This document shows positions 9,146 through 17,733 of a stretch of DNA of 64,000 nucleotides, piece after piece (the stretch's first letter is position 1; each line of letters opens with the position of its first letter). Origin of the DNA: Chitinophaga sp. YR627. GTDB taxonomy: Bacteria > Bacteroidota > Bacteroidia > Chitinophagales > Chitinophagaceae. The stretch is taken from positions 1 to 64,000 of the forward strand of contig NZ_FOUX01000005.1 in the NCBI RefSeq assembly GCF_900114995.1, given 5' to 3'. The notes beneath the pieces are model-generated. The model was not told the origin of the DNA, ran no database searches, and saw only the letters and a program-made list of their open reading frames with translations. The position numbers were made by a program, and so were the translations under genes.

Positions 9146-9538
9146 TTATTTCACGATCACAGTATCTGTAATGAATGTATTCTCTCCGGATACAAATTGC
9201 AGGTAATAAGTGCCCGCAGCCTTTTCTTTTAACTGATAAGAGGCCTTACGTGTAGGAATATCCATTGTACACATACAACCCTTGTAAACAGCTTCCACAT
9301 CGATGGTAATGGTATTACCGCTCTTCTTTTCAATAAACTTACTGAACTGTCCGCAGCCACTGTTCACGGGGAAATAAACAGTCGTTGTATTGTTGCCACT
9401 TGCAGATGCTTTATCGATCTGGCTAACAGGCGCTTTACCGTATTTGATACAGTCATCTGTAGCGCCGGAAGTTGTTTTTTTACTGCATCCTGTCATGGCA
9501 ATCGTCGCCAGGAAAATAAAGGTTAATGGTATTCTCAT
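9146..9538 (-). CDS. Small uncharacterised lipoprotein
   Basis: A 130-residue lipoprotein of unknown function. The signal peptide is short and ends in a lipobox (IAMTGC, Cys about 18) followed by SKKTT, so export and lipidation are likely. The mature domain is predicted all-beta, with four further cysteines (positions near 30, 59, 88 and 90 by inspection), including CMC, which could form disulfides in the periplasm. The C-terminal GTYYLQFVSGENTFITDTVIVK looks like the last strands of an Ig-like or FN3-like fold. It lies downstream of the chitinase gene on the same strand, but a hairpin separates them, so co-transcription is uncertain. Confidence 0.65.
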   Translation of the reverse strand: MRIPLTFIFLATIAMTGCSKKTTSGATDDCIKYGKAPVSQIDKASASGNNTTTVYFPVNSGCGQFSKFIEKKSGNTITIDVEAVYKGCMCTMDIPTRKASYQLKEKAAGTYYLQFVSGENTFITDTVIVK

Positions 9539-9572
9539 GAAAATTGATTTATACCCCTCTCCTGGAAACGGA

Positions 9573-9624
9573 AAGGGAACTGTAACCTTAACGCATAAGA
9601 TATGCCATTGGTTACAGTTCCCTT
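9573..9624 (-). terminator. Hairpin after the chitinase gene
   Basis: A perfect 15-bp inverted repeat, AAGGGAACTGTAACC (9573-9587) against GGTTACAGTTCCCTT (9610-9624), begins 15 bp downstream of the GH19 stop codon on the minus strand. The U-tract on that strand is short (TTTCC), so termination may be partial, allowing read-through into the lipoprotein at 9538. Confidence 0.6.
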
Positions 9625-9638
9625 AAAAATTTAATATT

Positions 9639-11642
9639 TTATTTTATACGGATGATCTTCTTAGTGCCTATTACACCATATCTGCCGCTGTCAACTTTCA
9701 GGATCAGGGTACCGGAAGGTACACGGCTGATATCGAGCTGTACCTGCTGCGCCGCACTGCCATTTGGCTGAACGATCTGCTGTAATACCGGCTGACCGCT
9801 TTCCGCACTCAGCAATGATACCAGGAGTCTTTCTTTGCCTTTACCATTTACGGTGACGGTCAGGGTGTTACCATTTACCGGGTTCGGATACACCTTCAGC
9901 GCGCCTTCAGTTGCCGGTGTCTCATTAAGCACAGCCGCTGTAGTTACGGAACCTGCCACCGCTACCGGACAGTTACTTACAAAAGTCCATGGTTTTGCAT
10001 CTCCGGTATTAGTATCCGGCTGATCGCCCTGTGTCCACCATTTTGCCTGATAGATCTTGTTACCATAAGCCACTTTAACACCCTGGGTATAGATACCACC
10101 TGGCGTCCATCCCTGTACACCGCCGCAAGGCTGACCAGTGCCACCACCATCGCCGCCATTACCGTTACAGGCGCCTACAACTGCCCAGGTGCTGTTGGTA
10201 CCTGGTACATCGCCACTACCAGCCCACCACAGATTGCGGTAGATCACGCTGTTATAACGAACGATATTGCCCGCAGCCTCATAGATCTTTGTTGATTCCC
10301 AGGCTGGCAGGGAAGCACAACCGGCGAAAGTCTGGCTATTCCATACCGTGAAATTGATGGTCGTCACGATGGAGTCCTTACCATTTCTCAGCCCAACCGC
10401 AGTTGCTGTTTGCTGACCATAGGCAGTCGGCGTCCATTGTACACTGGTGCCTGCCAGTCTCAGACCACCGATTTTGATAAATACCTGTGTGATCTCATTC
10501 TTCGGATCGCTTTTCGCTACTGTCAGGGTTACCGGTGACAGCGAAGTCACACTGAGGATGCCATTCGCAGGAGAAGTAAAGGTCAGTGCGGTGATCTGTG
10601 AACACTCGGTATTGTCGATAGCAAAAGGAGCCATATTCGCACAACCACAGTTAACAGCATTGTTGCCGCCATTCAGCTCCATGCTCACCTGTTTGATACC
10701 TGTATAACGCTGATAATGCGCAATACGGCTGAGTACTTTCGTATTCTCAGTACCCTTGTTACATTCCAGTCCGCCGTTAATGATATTCACCGTAGCGCCA
10801 AAACCAGGCTTCAGGCCACCCGCAATCTGTGCAGCGGTAGGTTCCCATTTACCAGGGATCATTACATCATGACAGGACTGCTTAGGATACTGCTGGGCCA
10901 TCCAGAACCAGATCCCTGTCTGGAAAGCGATCACGCCATCCTGGATCACTTTCTCCGGATTGGCGAGTAATACGTTCTTGTCACCGAAGATAAATTCGCT
11001 GGCCTGACCATAGTTATAGTTCCAGCTTAACTGGATCGGACCACGGCCATGGTAAGACTTACCCGCAGCAGGCGGATATTGTGTGCTGGCCTCGCGGTAA
11101 CCGATGTTACTGGTGCCTTCGTAACCCACTTCTTCGCGGAAATACAATCCCCAGGCATACTGACCGCCCGGAGCTGTAGGCCAGCCACCGGTAGTTTCCT
11201 GGGAGATATTGGCCAGGAATGCCATCAGCTCCCTTTTACGGACAGTCAGGTCGCCTTCGCCCGCAAAAGTGGCATAGTCGATCTCCTCGCGAATAATGGC
11301 GTTGGGAGAAATGCTGAAATCAGCGTCCTGACGGATCACTACTGATGCACCGGTGGTTTTATCCACGCGGGTCAGTTTGTAGGCATTGGTCGCACAACGT
11401 CTTTCAGAAATGATCTTAATGTTGGACATCAGTCTTACCGCCTCTCTGAAATTGGCGTAAGAATAGAAGTCCTTCGCAGCCGTAGTGGGTAAAGTACCAC
11501 TACCGGTACGATCATCAGGATTAAAACGATGTGGAAATAAAACATCCCATTCAGCACTGGTGATAACATCAGTAATGGATTGGGAAAAAGCTGTGGGCAT
11601 ACAGCATAGCAACAGGAAGACAATGAAACGTACAGTTTTCAT
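9639..11642 (-). CDS. Secreted GH19 chitinase with two CBM5/12 modules and T9SS signal
   Basis: A 667-residue modular chitinase. Signal peptide 1-20; GH19 catalytic domain about 25-330 with the general-acid motif in ISQETTGGW (Glu149) and the family signature YHGRGPIQLSWNYNYG; a bacterial Ig-like region about 350-440; two chitin-binding CBM5/12 modules about 450-505 and 515-565, each with the expected aromatic pair (YRNLWW and YQAKWW) and W/Y core; and a type IX secretion C-terminal sorting domain about 590-667 (LKVYPNPVNG, ending KKIIRIK). The enzyme should hydrolyse chitin by inversion outside the cell or tethered at the surface. It is transcribed alone, divergent from the esterase at 11997. 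Confidence 0.93.
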   Translation of the reverse strand: MKTVRFIVFLLLCCMPTAFSQSITDVITSAEWDVLFPHRFNPDDRTGSGTLPTTAAKDFYSYANFREAVRLMSNIKIISERRCATNAYKLTRVDKTTGASVVIRQDADFSISPNAIIREEIDYATFAGEGDLTVRKRELMAFLANISQETTGGWPTAPGGQYAWGLYFREEVGYEGTSNIGYREASTQYPPAAGKSYHGRGPIQLSWNYNYGQASEFIFGDKNVLLANPEKVIQDGVIAFQTGIWFWMAQQYPKQSCHDVMIPGKWEPTAAQIAGGLKPGFGATVNIINGGLECNKGTENTKVLSRIAHYQRYTGIKQVSMELNGGNNAVNCGCANMAPFAIDNTECSQITALTFTSPANGILSVTSLSPVTLTVAKSDPKNEITQVFIKIGGLRLAGTSVQWTPTAYGQQTATAVGLRNGKDSIVTTINFTVWNSQTFAGCASLPAWESTKIYEAAGNIVRYNSVIYRNLWWAGSGDVPGTNSTWAVVGACNGNGGDGGGTGQPCGGVQGWTPGGIYTQGVKVAYGNKIYQAKWWTQGDQPDTNTGDAKPWTFVSNCPVAVAGSVTTAAVLNETPATEGALKVYPNPVNGNTLTVTVNGKGKERLLVSLLSAESGQPVLQQIVQPNGSAAQQVQLDISRVPSGTLILKVDSGRYGVIGTKKIIRIK

Positions 11643-11692
11643 AGCATAGTGGGTTGTGTACCCGGCGGTACGATGATTATTTTGAGTCGGGG

Positions 11693-11700
11693 CAAATATA
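11693..11700 (-). promoter_or_regulatory. Possible -7 box for the GH19 chitinase
   Basis: On the minus strand the sequence TATATTTG matches the Bacteroidota -7 consensus TAnnTTTG and is about 50 bp upstream of the chitinase ATG, a usual leader length. No convincing -33 TTG is found at the correct spacing. Confidence 0.4.
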
Positions 11701-11779
11701 ATAAAAAATCCTCCTATTATACTGCAGCCAATAGCTGTAGATGCACAATCATGCTACGTTTATACCCATACGTTATTTC

Positions 11780-11813
11780 CGCAAGCGCCAGATTCCGTAG
11801 AACTACGCTTGCG
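11780..11813. promoter_or_regulatory. Nested palindrome overlapping the esterase promoter
   Basis: CGCAAGCG (11780-11787) pairs with CGCTTGCG (11806-11813), and inside the loop CGTAG (11796-11800) pairs with CTACG (11803-11807). The right arm contains the TTG of the predicted -33 element of the esterase promoter, so a protein bound here could block or recruit polymerase. Confidence 0.4.
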
Positions 11814-11839
11814 CAACATCCCTTCTGATGATAATTTTG
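11808..11839 (+). promoter_or_regulatory. Predicted sigma-ABfr-type promoter for the esterase
   Basis: CTTG (11808-11811) followed after 20 bp by TAATTTTG (11832-11839) fits the Bacteroidota major promoter pattern of a TTG at -33 and TAnnTTTG at -7. It is the most complete promoter match I found in the window. The implied 5' untranslated region is about 150 bp. Confidence 0.5.
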
Positions 11840-11996
11840 TACCCGTTAACACCAGGCACCACTACACTACACTGTTGTTCTTTAGCCCCATTAACTTATT
11901 CTTTAGCCCCAAAATAACCCCAAAATTAACCCCACTTTTTTCTCTCTTTTTTTTGCCCTGCGTTTTAGTTAATTTGTCACCCAAACCCGTCCCGGT

Positions 11997-12857
11997 ATGA
12001 AAACAACATTGTATACACTCTTACTCTCATTGTTCGCTATGCAGGCATTTGCGCAAACAAAGGAAAAAGACATCATTCACCTGTGGCCAGGCGCCGTACC
12101 AGGAGAAACAGCTGCTAAAAAACCGGCTGTTCCGACCAGTGACAGCAGCAAAGGCGTGATCAGACTGACCGATGTAACCGATCCAATCATGCAGGTATTC
12201 CTGCCGGAGAAAAGCAAAGCCAATGGCGCAGCCGTAATTGTGTGTCCGGGAGGCGGCTATCAGATCCTGGCCATCAACCTGGAAGGCTATGAAATTGCCC
12301 AATGGCTGAACGGACTGGGTTATACCGCCTTTGTACTGCAATACCGGGTACCACAGAAGCAGGAAGGCGCCTTACAGGACGTACAGCGTGCTTTACGCCT
12401 CGTACGCTCCAGGGCTTCAGAATGGCAGTTAAAACAGCAAAAGATCGGTGTACTGGGTTTCTCTGCCGGTGGCAGTCTGAGTGCCAGGGCCAGTACCCTG
12501 TATAACAAGCAAAGCTACGCACCCATCGATAAAGCCGACAGCGCTTCCGCCCGTCCGGACTTTGCCCTGCTGATCTACCCCGCTTATCTTGACCTCGGCG
12601 CCAATCACAGCATTACACCTGAATTACAGATAGATAATCGCACCCCTCCTACTTTCCTGTTCGCCACTGCCGATGATCCATATGCCAACAGCGCACTGGT
12701 CATGGCCGGCGCATTACGGGAAGCCAAAGTACACGTCGAACTGCACCTCTACGCCAAAGGCGGGCACGGCTATGGCCTCCGTCCTGATAATAAAGCCGGA
12801 CTTGCCTGGACAACCCTGGCCTCTCACTGGCTCGAAAGGAATGTCAGGGAAAAATGA
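11997..12857 (+). CDS. Secreted alpha/beta hydrolase, acetyl-esterase-like
   Basis: A 286-residue alpha/beta-hydrolase of the dienelactone-hydrolase/BD-FAE group often annotated as xylan esterase or acetylesterase. Signal peptide 1-19 (ending AFAQ). The oxyanion-hole region is VCPGGGYQIL, the nucleophile elbow is GFSAGG (Ser156), the acid lies in FATADDPYAN, and the histidine in GGHGYGL near the C-terminus, so the triad is complete. In Bacteroidota such enzymes remove acetyl or feruloyl groups from plant polysaccharides in the periplasm. It is a single gene divergent from the chitinase, so a de-acylating role in biopolymer breakdown is inferred but the substrate is unknown. Confidence 0.85.
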   Translation: MKTTLYTLLLSLFAMQAFAQTKEKDIIHLWPGAVPGETAAKKPAVPTSDSSKGVIRLTDVTDPIMQVFLPEKSKANGAAVIVCPGGGYQILAINLEGYEIAQWLNGLGYTAFVLQYRVPQKQEGALQDVQRALRLVRSRASEWQLKQQKIGVLGFSAGGSLSARASTLYNKQSYAPIDKADSASARPDFALLIYPAYLDLGANHSITPELQIDNRTPPTFLFATADDPYANSALVMAGALREAKVHVELHLYAKGGHGYGLRPDNKAGLAWTTLASHWLERNVREK

Positions 12858-12970
12858 GCATTATCAGTCATTCTGCTGACCGCCGTCATATGAGGACATA
12901 CTGCTTAGGTGGAATTTTACAGCCTATAAAGTATATTTACCGCATATTCTTTTAACGGTAAGTATCAAGT

Positions 12971-14221
12971 ATGAAGAAGTGGATCACCAAGCTGACAACA
13001 ATGTTCTCCGGCAATAGCGTTTACAAAAAAGAATATAACAAGGAGCTGCAGCGCTTTGAAGCCCTGTTCAACTACGCCAGTATCGGTATACTCGTAACGA
13101 ACCAGCAGGGACAGATCGTGCTGATCAACGACTTCGCCCTCCGGCAGTTCGGGTACGAACGGGGAGAACTCATGGGAGATCGTATCGAACGGCTCATGCC
13201 ACAACGCTTCCGTCACCGGCACGTTGATCACCGGGATCATTACAATCATCATCCGCAAAGCCGCCCGATGGGTATAGGGCTGGATCTCTTTGCCGTTAAA
13301 AAAGACGGTACGGAGTTTCCCGTGGAGATCAGTCTCAGTCAGTACGAACATGAAGAAGGCGCCTTTGTGATTGCCTATATCAACAATATCACAGAGAGAA
13401 AAAAGGCGGAAGAAAAGATCGAGAAACTGAACAATGAACTGGAACACAAGATCAGTGAACGTACGCAACAGCTGACCACCGCACTGGAACAACTGGAGCA
13501 TTCCAAACAGGAAGTGATGACAGCGCTTGATAAAGAAAAAGAGCTCAGCGAACTGAAATCCCGTTTCGTCTCAATGGCCTCTCACGAGTTCCGTACGCCA
13601 CTTAGTACGATCCTGTCATCCGCATTCCTGGTCAATCAGTATACCACCGAAGCAGAACAACCGAAACGTAGTAAACATATACAACGTATCATCTCTTCCG
13701 TGACCCTGCTGACGGAAGTGCTGAACGATTTTCTTTCTGTGGGTAAGATCGAAGAAGGCGGCGTACAGGTACGCACCAGCACCTTTGATCTGCAGCAACA
13801 CGTGACGGCTATCATACAGGAAATGCAGGATATCGTACAGGAAGGACAACGTATTCAGTATGAACATGCAGGGGCAACTGCGGTGCAGCTCGACCCTTCC
13901 CTGCTGAAACATATTCTGTTAAACCTGCTGGGAAATGCCATCAAATTCTCTGGAAAACATAGTGTTATACAGGTGCATACCGAACATACCGGAAATGATG
14001 TAATATTGAGGGTGAAAGACAGCGGTATCGGCATATCTCAGGAGGACCAGCAACACCTGTTCGAACGTTTTTTCAGGGGCGCCAACGTAAGCAATATCCA
14101 GGGTACAGGTCTTGGTTTACATATCGTTAGCAGATACGCTGAACTGATGAACGGATACATCACCTGCGAAAGCGAACTGAATGAAGGCACCACTTTCATC
14201 GTCACTTTCAGGCAATTATAA
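12971..14221 (+). CDS. Soluble PAS-domain sensor histidine kinase
   Basis: A 416-residue kinase with no membrane segment. An N-terminal PAS domain (about residues 20-145; core FNYASIGILVTNQQGQIVLI and a PAC end NNITERKKAEEKI) is followed by a coiled coil, a HisKA domain with phosphoacceptor His205 in ASHEFRTPLS, and an HATPase_c domain with intact N box (NLLGNAIKFS), G1 box (DSGIGI) and G2 box (GTGLGLHIV). It should sense a cytoplasmic signal through the PAS pocket. The gene is 21 bp upstream of the receiver-CRP gene, which makes that protein its probable partner. The PAS domain has an unusual His-rich stretch (RHRHVDHRDHYNHH, about 78-91) that could bind metal or haem; this is speculation. 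Confidence 0.92.
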   Translation: MKKWITKLTTMFSGNSVYKKEYNKELQRFEALFNYASIGILVTNQQGQIVLINDFALRQFGYERGELMGDRIERLMPQRFRHRHVDHRDHYNHHPQSRPMGIGLDLFAVKKDGTEFPVEISLSQYEHEEGAFVIAYINNITERKKAEEKIEKLNNELEHKISERTQQLTTALEQLEHSKQEVMTALDKEKELSELKSRFVSMASHEFRTPLSTILSSAFLVNQYTTEAEQPKRSKHIQRIISSVTLLTEVLNDFLSVGKIEEGGVQVRTSTFDLQQHVTAIIQEMQDIVQEGQRIQYEHAGATAVQLDPSLLKHILLNLLGNAIKFSGKHSVIQVHTEHTGNDVILRVKDSGIGISQEDQQHLFERFFRGANVSNIQGTGLGLHIVSRYAELMNGYITCESELNEGTTFIVTFRQL

Positions 14222-14242
14222 CTAAAAGGAATAGTACTATAA

Positions 14243-15301
14243 ATGAAAACGATCCTGCTGATAGAAGATAATGACGATATTCGCGAGAATACTGCCGAAA
14301 TACTGGAACTTGCCAATTACAGGGTCCTGACGGCTGAAAATGGGAAAACCGGCGTGGAAATGGCTCTGGAAGAACTGCCCGACCTGATCGTATGTGATAT
14401 TATGATGCCTGTGCTGGATGGTTATGGCGTACTGCACCTGCTGCAAAAACACCCGGAAGTCGAAGATACCCCTTTCATATTCCTGACCGCCAAAAGCGAA
14501 CGCGGAGACTTCCGCAAAGGAATGGAAATGGGCGCAGACGACTATATCACCAAACCTTTCAGCGGTACAGACCTTTTAAATGCAGTAGAAAGCAGACTAA
14601 AAAAGTCAGAACTTAAAAAACAGGTTTTACCTGCAGATATGGAAGGAGTACAACAACTGCTGTTGACAGCTACAGGCGCCAATCCTCTGAAAACATTGAT
14701 GGAAGAGGGTAACACAGACAGGTACAAAAAGAAACAACTGATCTACCAGGAAGGTAATCGTCCCACCAGCCTTTACTTTATTCAGAAAGGCCGCGTGAAA
14801 ACCTATAAGGTGAACAACGACGGAAAAGAACTCGCCGTCAATCTGTACAGCGCCGGTGAATTCCTCGGATATGTCGCCCTGCTCGAAGGCAGCAACTATC
14901 ATGAAAATGCCGAAGCACTGGAAGCATGCGAACTGACCGCCATTCCCAGAGAGGATTTTGAAACGCTGATCAATAATAACCGCGAAGTAGCACAACAATT
15001 CATCCGCCTGCTCGCTAAAAATATCACCGAAAAAGAACAGCAACTGCTCCACCTTGCCTACAGTTCACTGCGCAAAAAAGTAGCCGAAGCCCTGCTCTTC
15101 CTGAAAAAGAAATACCACCACGTAACGGACCAGCCGTTCTCCATAGATATCTCCCGCGAAAACCTCGCTACGATCGCAGGTACCGCTACAGAATCCATGA
15201 TCCGTACGCTGGGCGACTTCAGAGACGAGAAACTGCTGGAAATAAAACAGGGCGTTATCACCATTCTGAACGAACAGAAACTCGCCAACCTGGTGAATTA
15301 A
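14243..15301 (+). CDS. Response regulator with CRP/FNR-type output
   Basis: A 352-residue transcription regulator combining an N-terminal receiver (about 1-120; acidic pocket EDNDD, phospho-acceptor Asp52 in VCDIMMP, conserved TKPF lysine) with a cyclic-nucleotide-binding fold (about 145-265; KGRVKTYKVNNDGKELAVNLYS) and a CRP-type winged helix at the C-terminus (about 285-350; ENLATIAGTATESMIRTLGDF as recognition unit). Both phosphorylation and a small ligand might therefore control DNA binding. The beta-roll lacks an obvious R-[ST]-A-[ST] phosphate cassette, so cAMP binding is doubtful. Coupled to the kinase gene 21 bp upstream. Confidence 0.92.
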   Translation: MKTILLIEDNDDIRENTAEILELANYRVLTAENGKTGVEMALEELPDLIVCDIMMPVLDGYGVLHLLQKHPEVEDTPFIFLTAKSERGDFRKGMEMGADDYITKPFSGTDLLNAVESRLKKSELKKQVLPADMEGVQQLLLTATGANPLKTLMEEGNTDRYKKKQLIYQEGNRPTSLYFIQKGRVKTYKVNNDGKELAVNLYSAGEFLGYVALLEGSNYHENAEALEACELTAIPREDFETLINNNREVAQQFIRLLAKNITEKEQQLLHLAYSSLRKKVAEALLFLKKKYHHVTDQPFSIDISRENLATIAGTATESMIRTLGDFRDEKLLEIKQGVITILNEQKLANLVN

Positions 15302-15389
15302 TGATAAAAATCAGTTTTTACGCTGATGCGCATCCTGTGCTGCCCGCAGGCAGCTGACTATCTTTACGTCAGATAAGATAGTTTTAGTA

Positions 15390-15773
15390 ATGGAAGATCT
15401 CCTGCGTGAATTAACTGCATTTAAAAAAGAACTGGCGGCGCTTGAAAATCGCAACATCGCACTCAAGACGCAACTCGCTCACATACTGCAATATCATTTC
15501 GACCGCTCCCTGCTGGACAGGCTGGAATATTTCCATACCGCTTTCCTCCAGCAGGATACGCGGTTCGAAGCCCTGCGCGGAGAACTGGCCCTGCAACAGG
15601 TGTGGGTGAGCGAACCCGATATGAACGCCATCAACTATGAAAACATCCGCACCCACCAGGTGCATATACGCTCCAGACTGAAAAGCATGGAAACTGATAT
15701 GCAACAACTCATGACCATCTTCCTGGATTATCTGCAGGAACATTTCCCCGCTATACCCAAAAACAATTGCTGA
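15390..15773 (+). CDS. Small coiled-coil protein, unknown function
   Basis: A 127-residue cytoplasmic protein I do not recognise. There is no signal or membrane segment. The first 35 residues (MEDLLRELTAFKKELAALEN) and the last 50 form amphipathic helices with heptad character, so an all-helical dimer is likely. A single Cys is the last residue. It lies 88 bp after the receiver-CRP gene in the same direction, and might be a partner or output of that two-component pair, but it could also have its own promoter. Codon use matches its neighbours. Confidence 0.6.
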   Translation: MEDLLRELTAFKKELAALENRNIALKTQLAHILQYHFDRSLLDRLEYFHTAFLQQDTRFEALRGELALQQVWVSEPDMNAINYENIRTHQVHIRSRLKSMETDMQQLMTIFLDYLQEHFPAIPKNNC

Positions 15774-15869
15774 TAACCCACATTGATTTTCTTCAATACT
15801 TTATCTCCCCGGGATAAAATACTTATATGATTTAGAAAAATATCCTATATTAGACAAGCGTTATATCCT

Positions 15870-16298
15870 ATGTCAAGAAAATTGTTATCAGATATTCTAT
15901 CTGCTTTACTGGTATTCCTTTTTATATATACCGGTATAAGCAAATTGCTCGATTATCATACATTCCGACGGCAATTGGGACAATCGCCTTTTATCACTTT
16001 GTATGCGCCCTTTATTGTTTGGGCACTACCATTGGGGGAAATAATTATCGCGGGACTACTACTCTACACCCGCACACGTTTGATGGGGTTTTATCTTTCT
16101 TTTTTTCTGTTAAGCCTTTTCACATTTTATCTCGTAGCAATGCTACGCCTGAGTTATTTTATTCCTTGTTCCTGCGGGGGCGTTTTGCAACATCTGTCAT
16201 GGAACGCACACATTGTTTTTAATATCGTCTTTGTCATACTATCAACTATCGGGGTACTGCTGCACGCAAAACAACAAAGTGCACAACCAGCCAACTGA
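15870..16298 (+). CDS. MauE/DoxX-like redox-associated membrane protein
   Basis: A 142-residue integral membrane protein with four predicted helices (about 8-25, 46-65, 73-92 and 112-132). The sequence between helices three and four carries PCSCGG (Cys-x-Cys, about residues 99-101), the hallmark of MauE-like proteins, which are related to the DoxX/VKOR-like group and support disulfide formation in the periplasm. In Bacteroidota, stand-alone MauE homologues often sit beside small exported peptides, as here. Its role is probably to supply oxidising or reducing equivalents for the short Cys-containing peptide encoded next. That partnership is inferred from position only. Confidence 0.75.
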   Translation: MSRKLLSDILSALLVFLFIYTGISKLLDYHTFRRQLGQSPFITLYAPFIVWALPLGEIIIAGLLLYTRTRLMGFYLSFFLLSLFTFYLVAMLRLSYFIPCSCGGVLQHLSWNAHIVFNIVFVILSTIGVLLHAKQQSAQPAN

Positions 16299-16391
16299 TT
16301 TCTGATTTCTGGACCAAACGGCATTTATTACAGGGGGAGCCGAAAACCTTCAGAACAGAGTAGGCATTTATTTTATTTAATAAAACACACC

Positions 16392-16610
16392 ATGAAAAAG
16401 ACACTTTCATTAGCGTTTTTCGCTGCCCTGTGCGCAGCAGGAACTGCATTTGCTGGCAAATTACAGGAAGACACACAGTGGTTACTGAATGATGATACCG
16501 TTGTAACCGGTACTTCACAGCAGATTAAAGTTATTTATTGCGGAGGCGCTAATGCCGTTCAATGTGCGGTAAGCCTGACTGGACCAACCACCATCATCAG
16601 AAAGAGCTGA
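16392..16610 (+). CDS. Tiny exported peptide with two cysteines, DUF6520-like
   Basis: A 72-residue precursor with a clean Sec signal peptide (residues 1-21, ending TAFAG). The mature peptide is about 51 residues and has exactly two cysteines, in IYCGGANAVQCAVS, eight residues apart. Small exported peptides of this build next to MauE genes in Bacteroidota are grouped under families such as DUF6520; I cannot confirm membership without a profile search. No catalytic motif is seen. It is expressed in the middle of a three-gene set (MauE upstream by 93 bp, membrane-anchored protein downstream by 58 bp). A structural, signalling or secreted peptide role is possible. Confidence 0.7.
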   Translation: MKKTLSLAFFAALCAAGTAFAGKLQEDTQWLLNDDTVVTGTSQQIKVIYCGGANAVQCAVSLTGPTTIIRKS

Positions 16611-16668
16611 TTCACATGTTCTGGCAGGAAGTGCTTATACAGCCTTCCTGCCTTGCTACCAAACCATT

Positions 16669-17733
16669 ATGAGAAAGCGTATTTACACCTTGTTGTCGCT
16701 GCTGATAGCGGCATTTCTGATTATTGTCGTATTAGTCTGGACGGCTCCCTCTCCGAACAAACAACCCAATGGGTTCAGCCGCCACTATCTGCAATCATCG
16801 CCTTTAACAACGATCACTACTATACCTGCGGATAACATCCTCGATATCGCCGGCGCTGACGACAGCCTGTTTTATTTCTCCGTATTACGTCAGCCGGCAA
16901 CGATCATCACTTCATCTCTCAACCCCGGCGCTCCTGCAGATACTTTCCATATTCCGCTTCGCGCTTCATTCCGTGACGCTGTCAGTGAATATTTCTTTAC
17001 ACAGGTGAGCAATGATAACTACTTTGTATTCGGCTATAATATGCCCGCTATCTGCAAAACAACACGCACCGACAGCAGTAGACATACATTTATGACACTG
17101 CCCCCCGGCGGTTTCTCACAGGGATATCTGCTGCGGGATGAAAAGCATTTTGTACTGCGTAAATTGCAGGTACAGGAAAAAGACCAGTTATTTGTACGGA
17201 CAGATTTTGAAAGTAATACCTTGCTGACAGAAAACGGTCTTTCCGAATTACACAGAGACGGTGGTATGAGTACAGATGGTACACTGACCTACGACAGAAG
17301 TACTGGTCTCTTTACCTATCTCCACTTCTACAGCAACCGCTTCTTTACTTTTGACAGTACGCTTCAACGCATCAGCAATCATCACACCATCGATACCTTC
17401 GCCGTATCCCGGTTCGCTACCGCAAGTAGTAGTGATGAAGGGAACCAGGTATACACAAACGCCGGCCCTGATCAGATGATCAATGGCTTCAGCTGTGCAG
17501 ATAAAGGCATCCTGTATGTGCAGGGTAAACTGAAAGCAGACAATGACTTAGCTGATATGTTTGCCGCACATTGTGTGATCGATCTGTATAAGATCAGTTC
17601 AGGCAAATATCTGGGCAGCTATTACCTGGATATTCCCGCCCGTACAAAAGTCAATCAGTTATTCGTACAGGGTGATAAACTGGTGGTGCACTGTGCTGAT
17701 AAAATCTATGCGATCCAACTGGCTCATTCATAA
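16669..17733 (+). CDS. Membrane-anchored protein of the MauE cassette, unknown function
   Basis: A 354-residue protein with an N-terminal signal anchor (about residues 5-27, rich in Leu, Ile and Val) and a large exported domain. The exported part has repeated beta-strand patterns spaced 40-50 residues apart (for example DSLFYFSVLRQPATII, NYFVFGYNMPAI, GILYVQGKLKAD, GDKLVVHCADKIYAIQL) suggestive of a beta-propeller similar to the 6-bladed propeller proteins found in such cassettes. No enzyme motif is recognisable. Its last 10 bp overlap the 3' end of the convergent SusD gene, so transcripts from the two strands collide here. Confidence 0.65.
   Translation: MRKRIYTLLSLLIAAFLIIVVLVWTAPSPNKQPNGFSRHYLQSSPLTTITTIPADNILDIAGADDSLFYFSVLRQPATIITSSLNPGAPADTFHIPLRASFRDAVSEYFFTQVSNDNYFVFGYNMPAICKTTRTDSSRHTFMTLPPGGFSQGYLLRDEKHFVLRKLQVQEKDQLFVRTDFESNTLLTENGLSELHRDGGMSTDGTLTYDRSTGLFTYLHFYSNRFFTFDSTLQRISNHHTIDTFAVSRFATASSSDEGNQVYTNAGPDQMINGFSCADKGILYVQGKLKADNDLADMFAAHCVIDLYKISSGKYLGSYYLDIPARTKVNQLFVQGDKLVVHCADKIYAIQLAHS

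Larger units (their letters stand above)
11643..11996. other. Divergent chitinase/esterase promoter region
   Basis: This 354-bp gap has no gene. It contains a possible -7 box for the chitinase (11693-11700, minus), a nested palindrome (11780-11813), a good -33/-7 pair for the esterase (11808-11839), and a long untranslated stretch before the esterase with repeated A-rich CCCC blocks (about 11890-11945) and a T/C-rich tract. Confidence 0.6.

Noticed and set aside
15390..15773. Antitoxin-like small gene
   Set aside because: No toxin-like partner is adjacent and the helical sequence has no DNA-binding motif.
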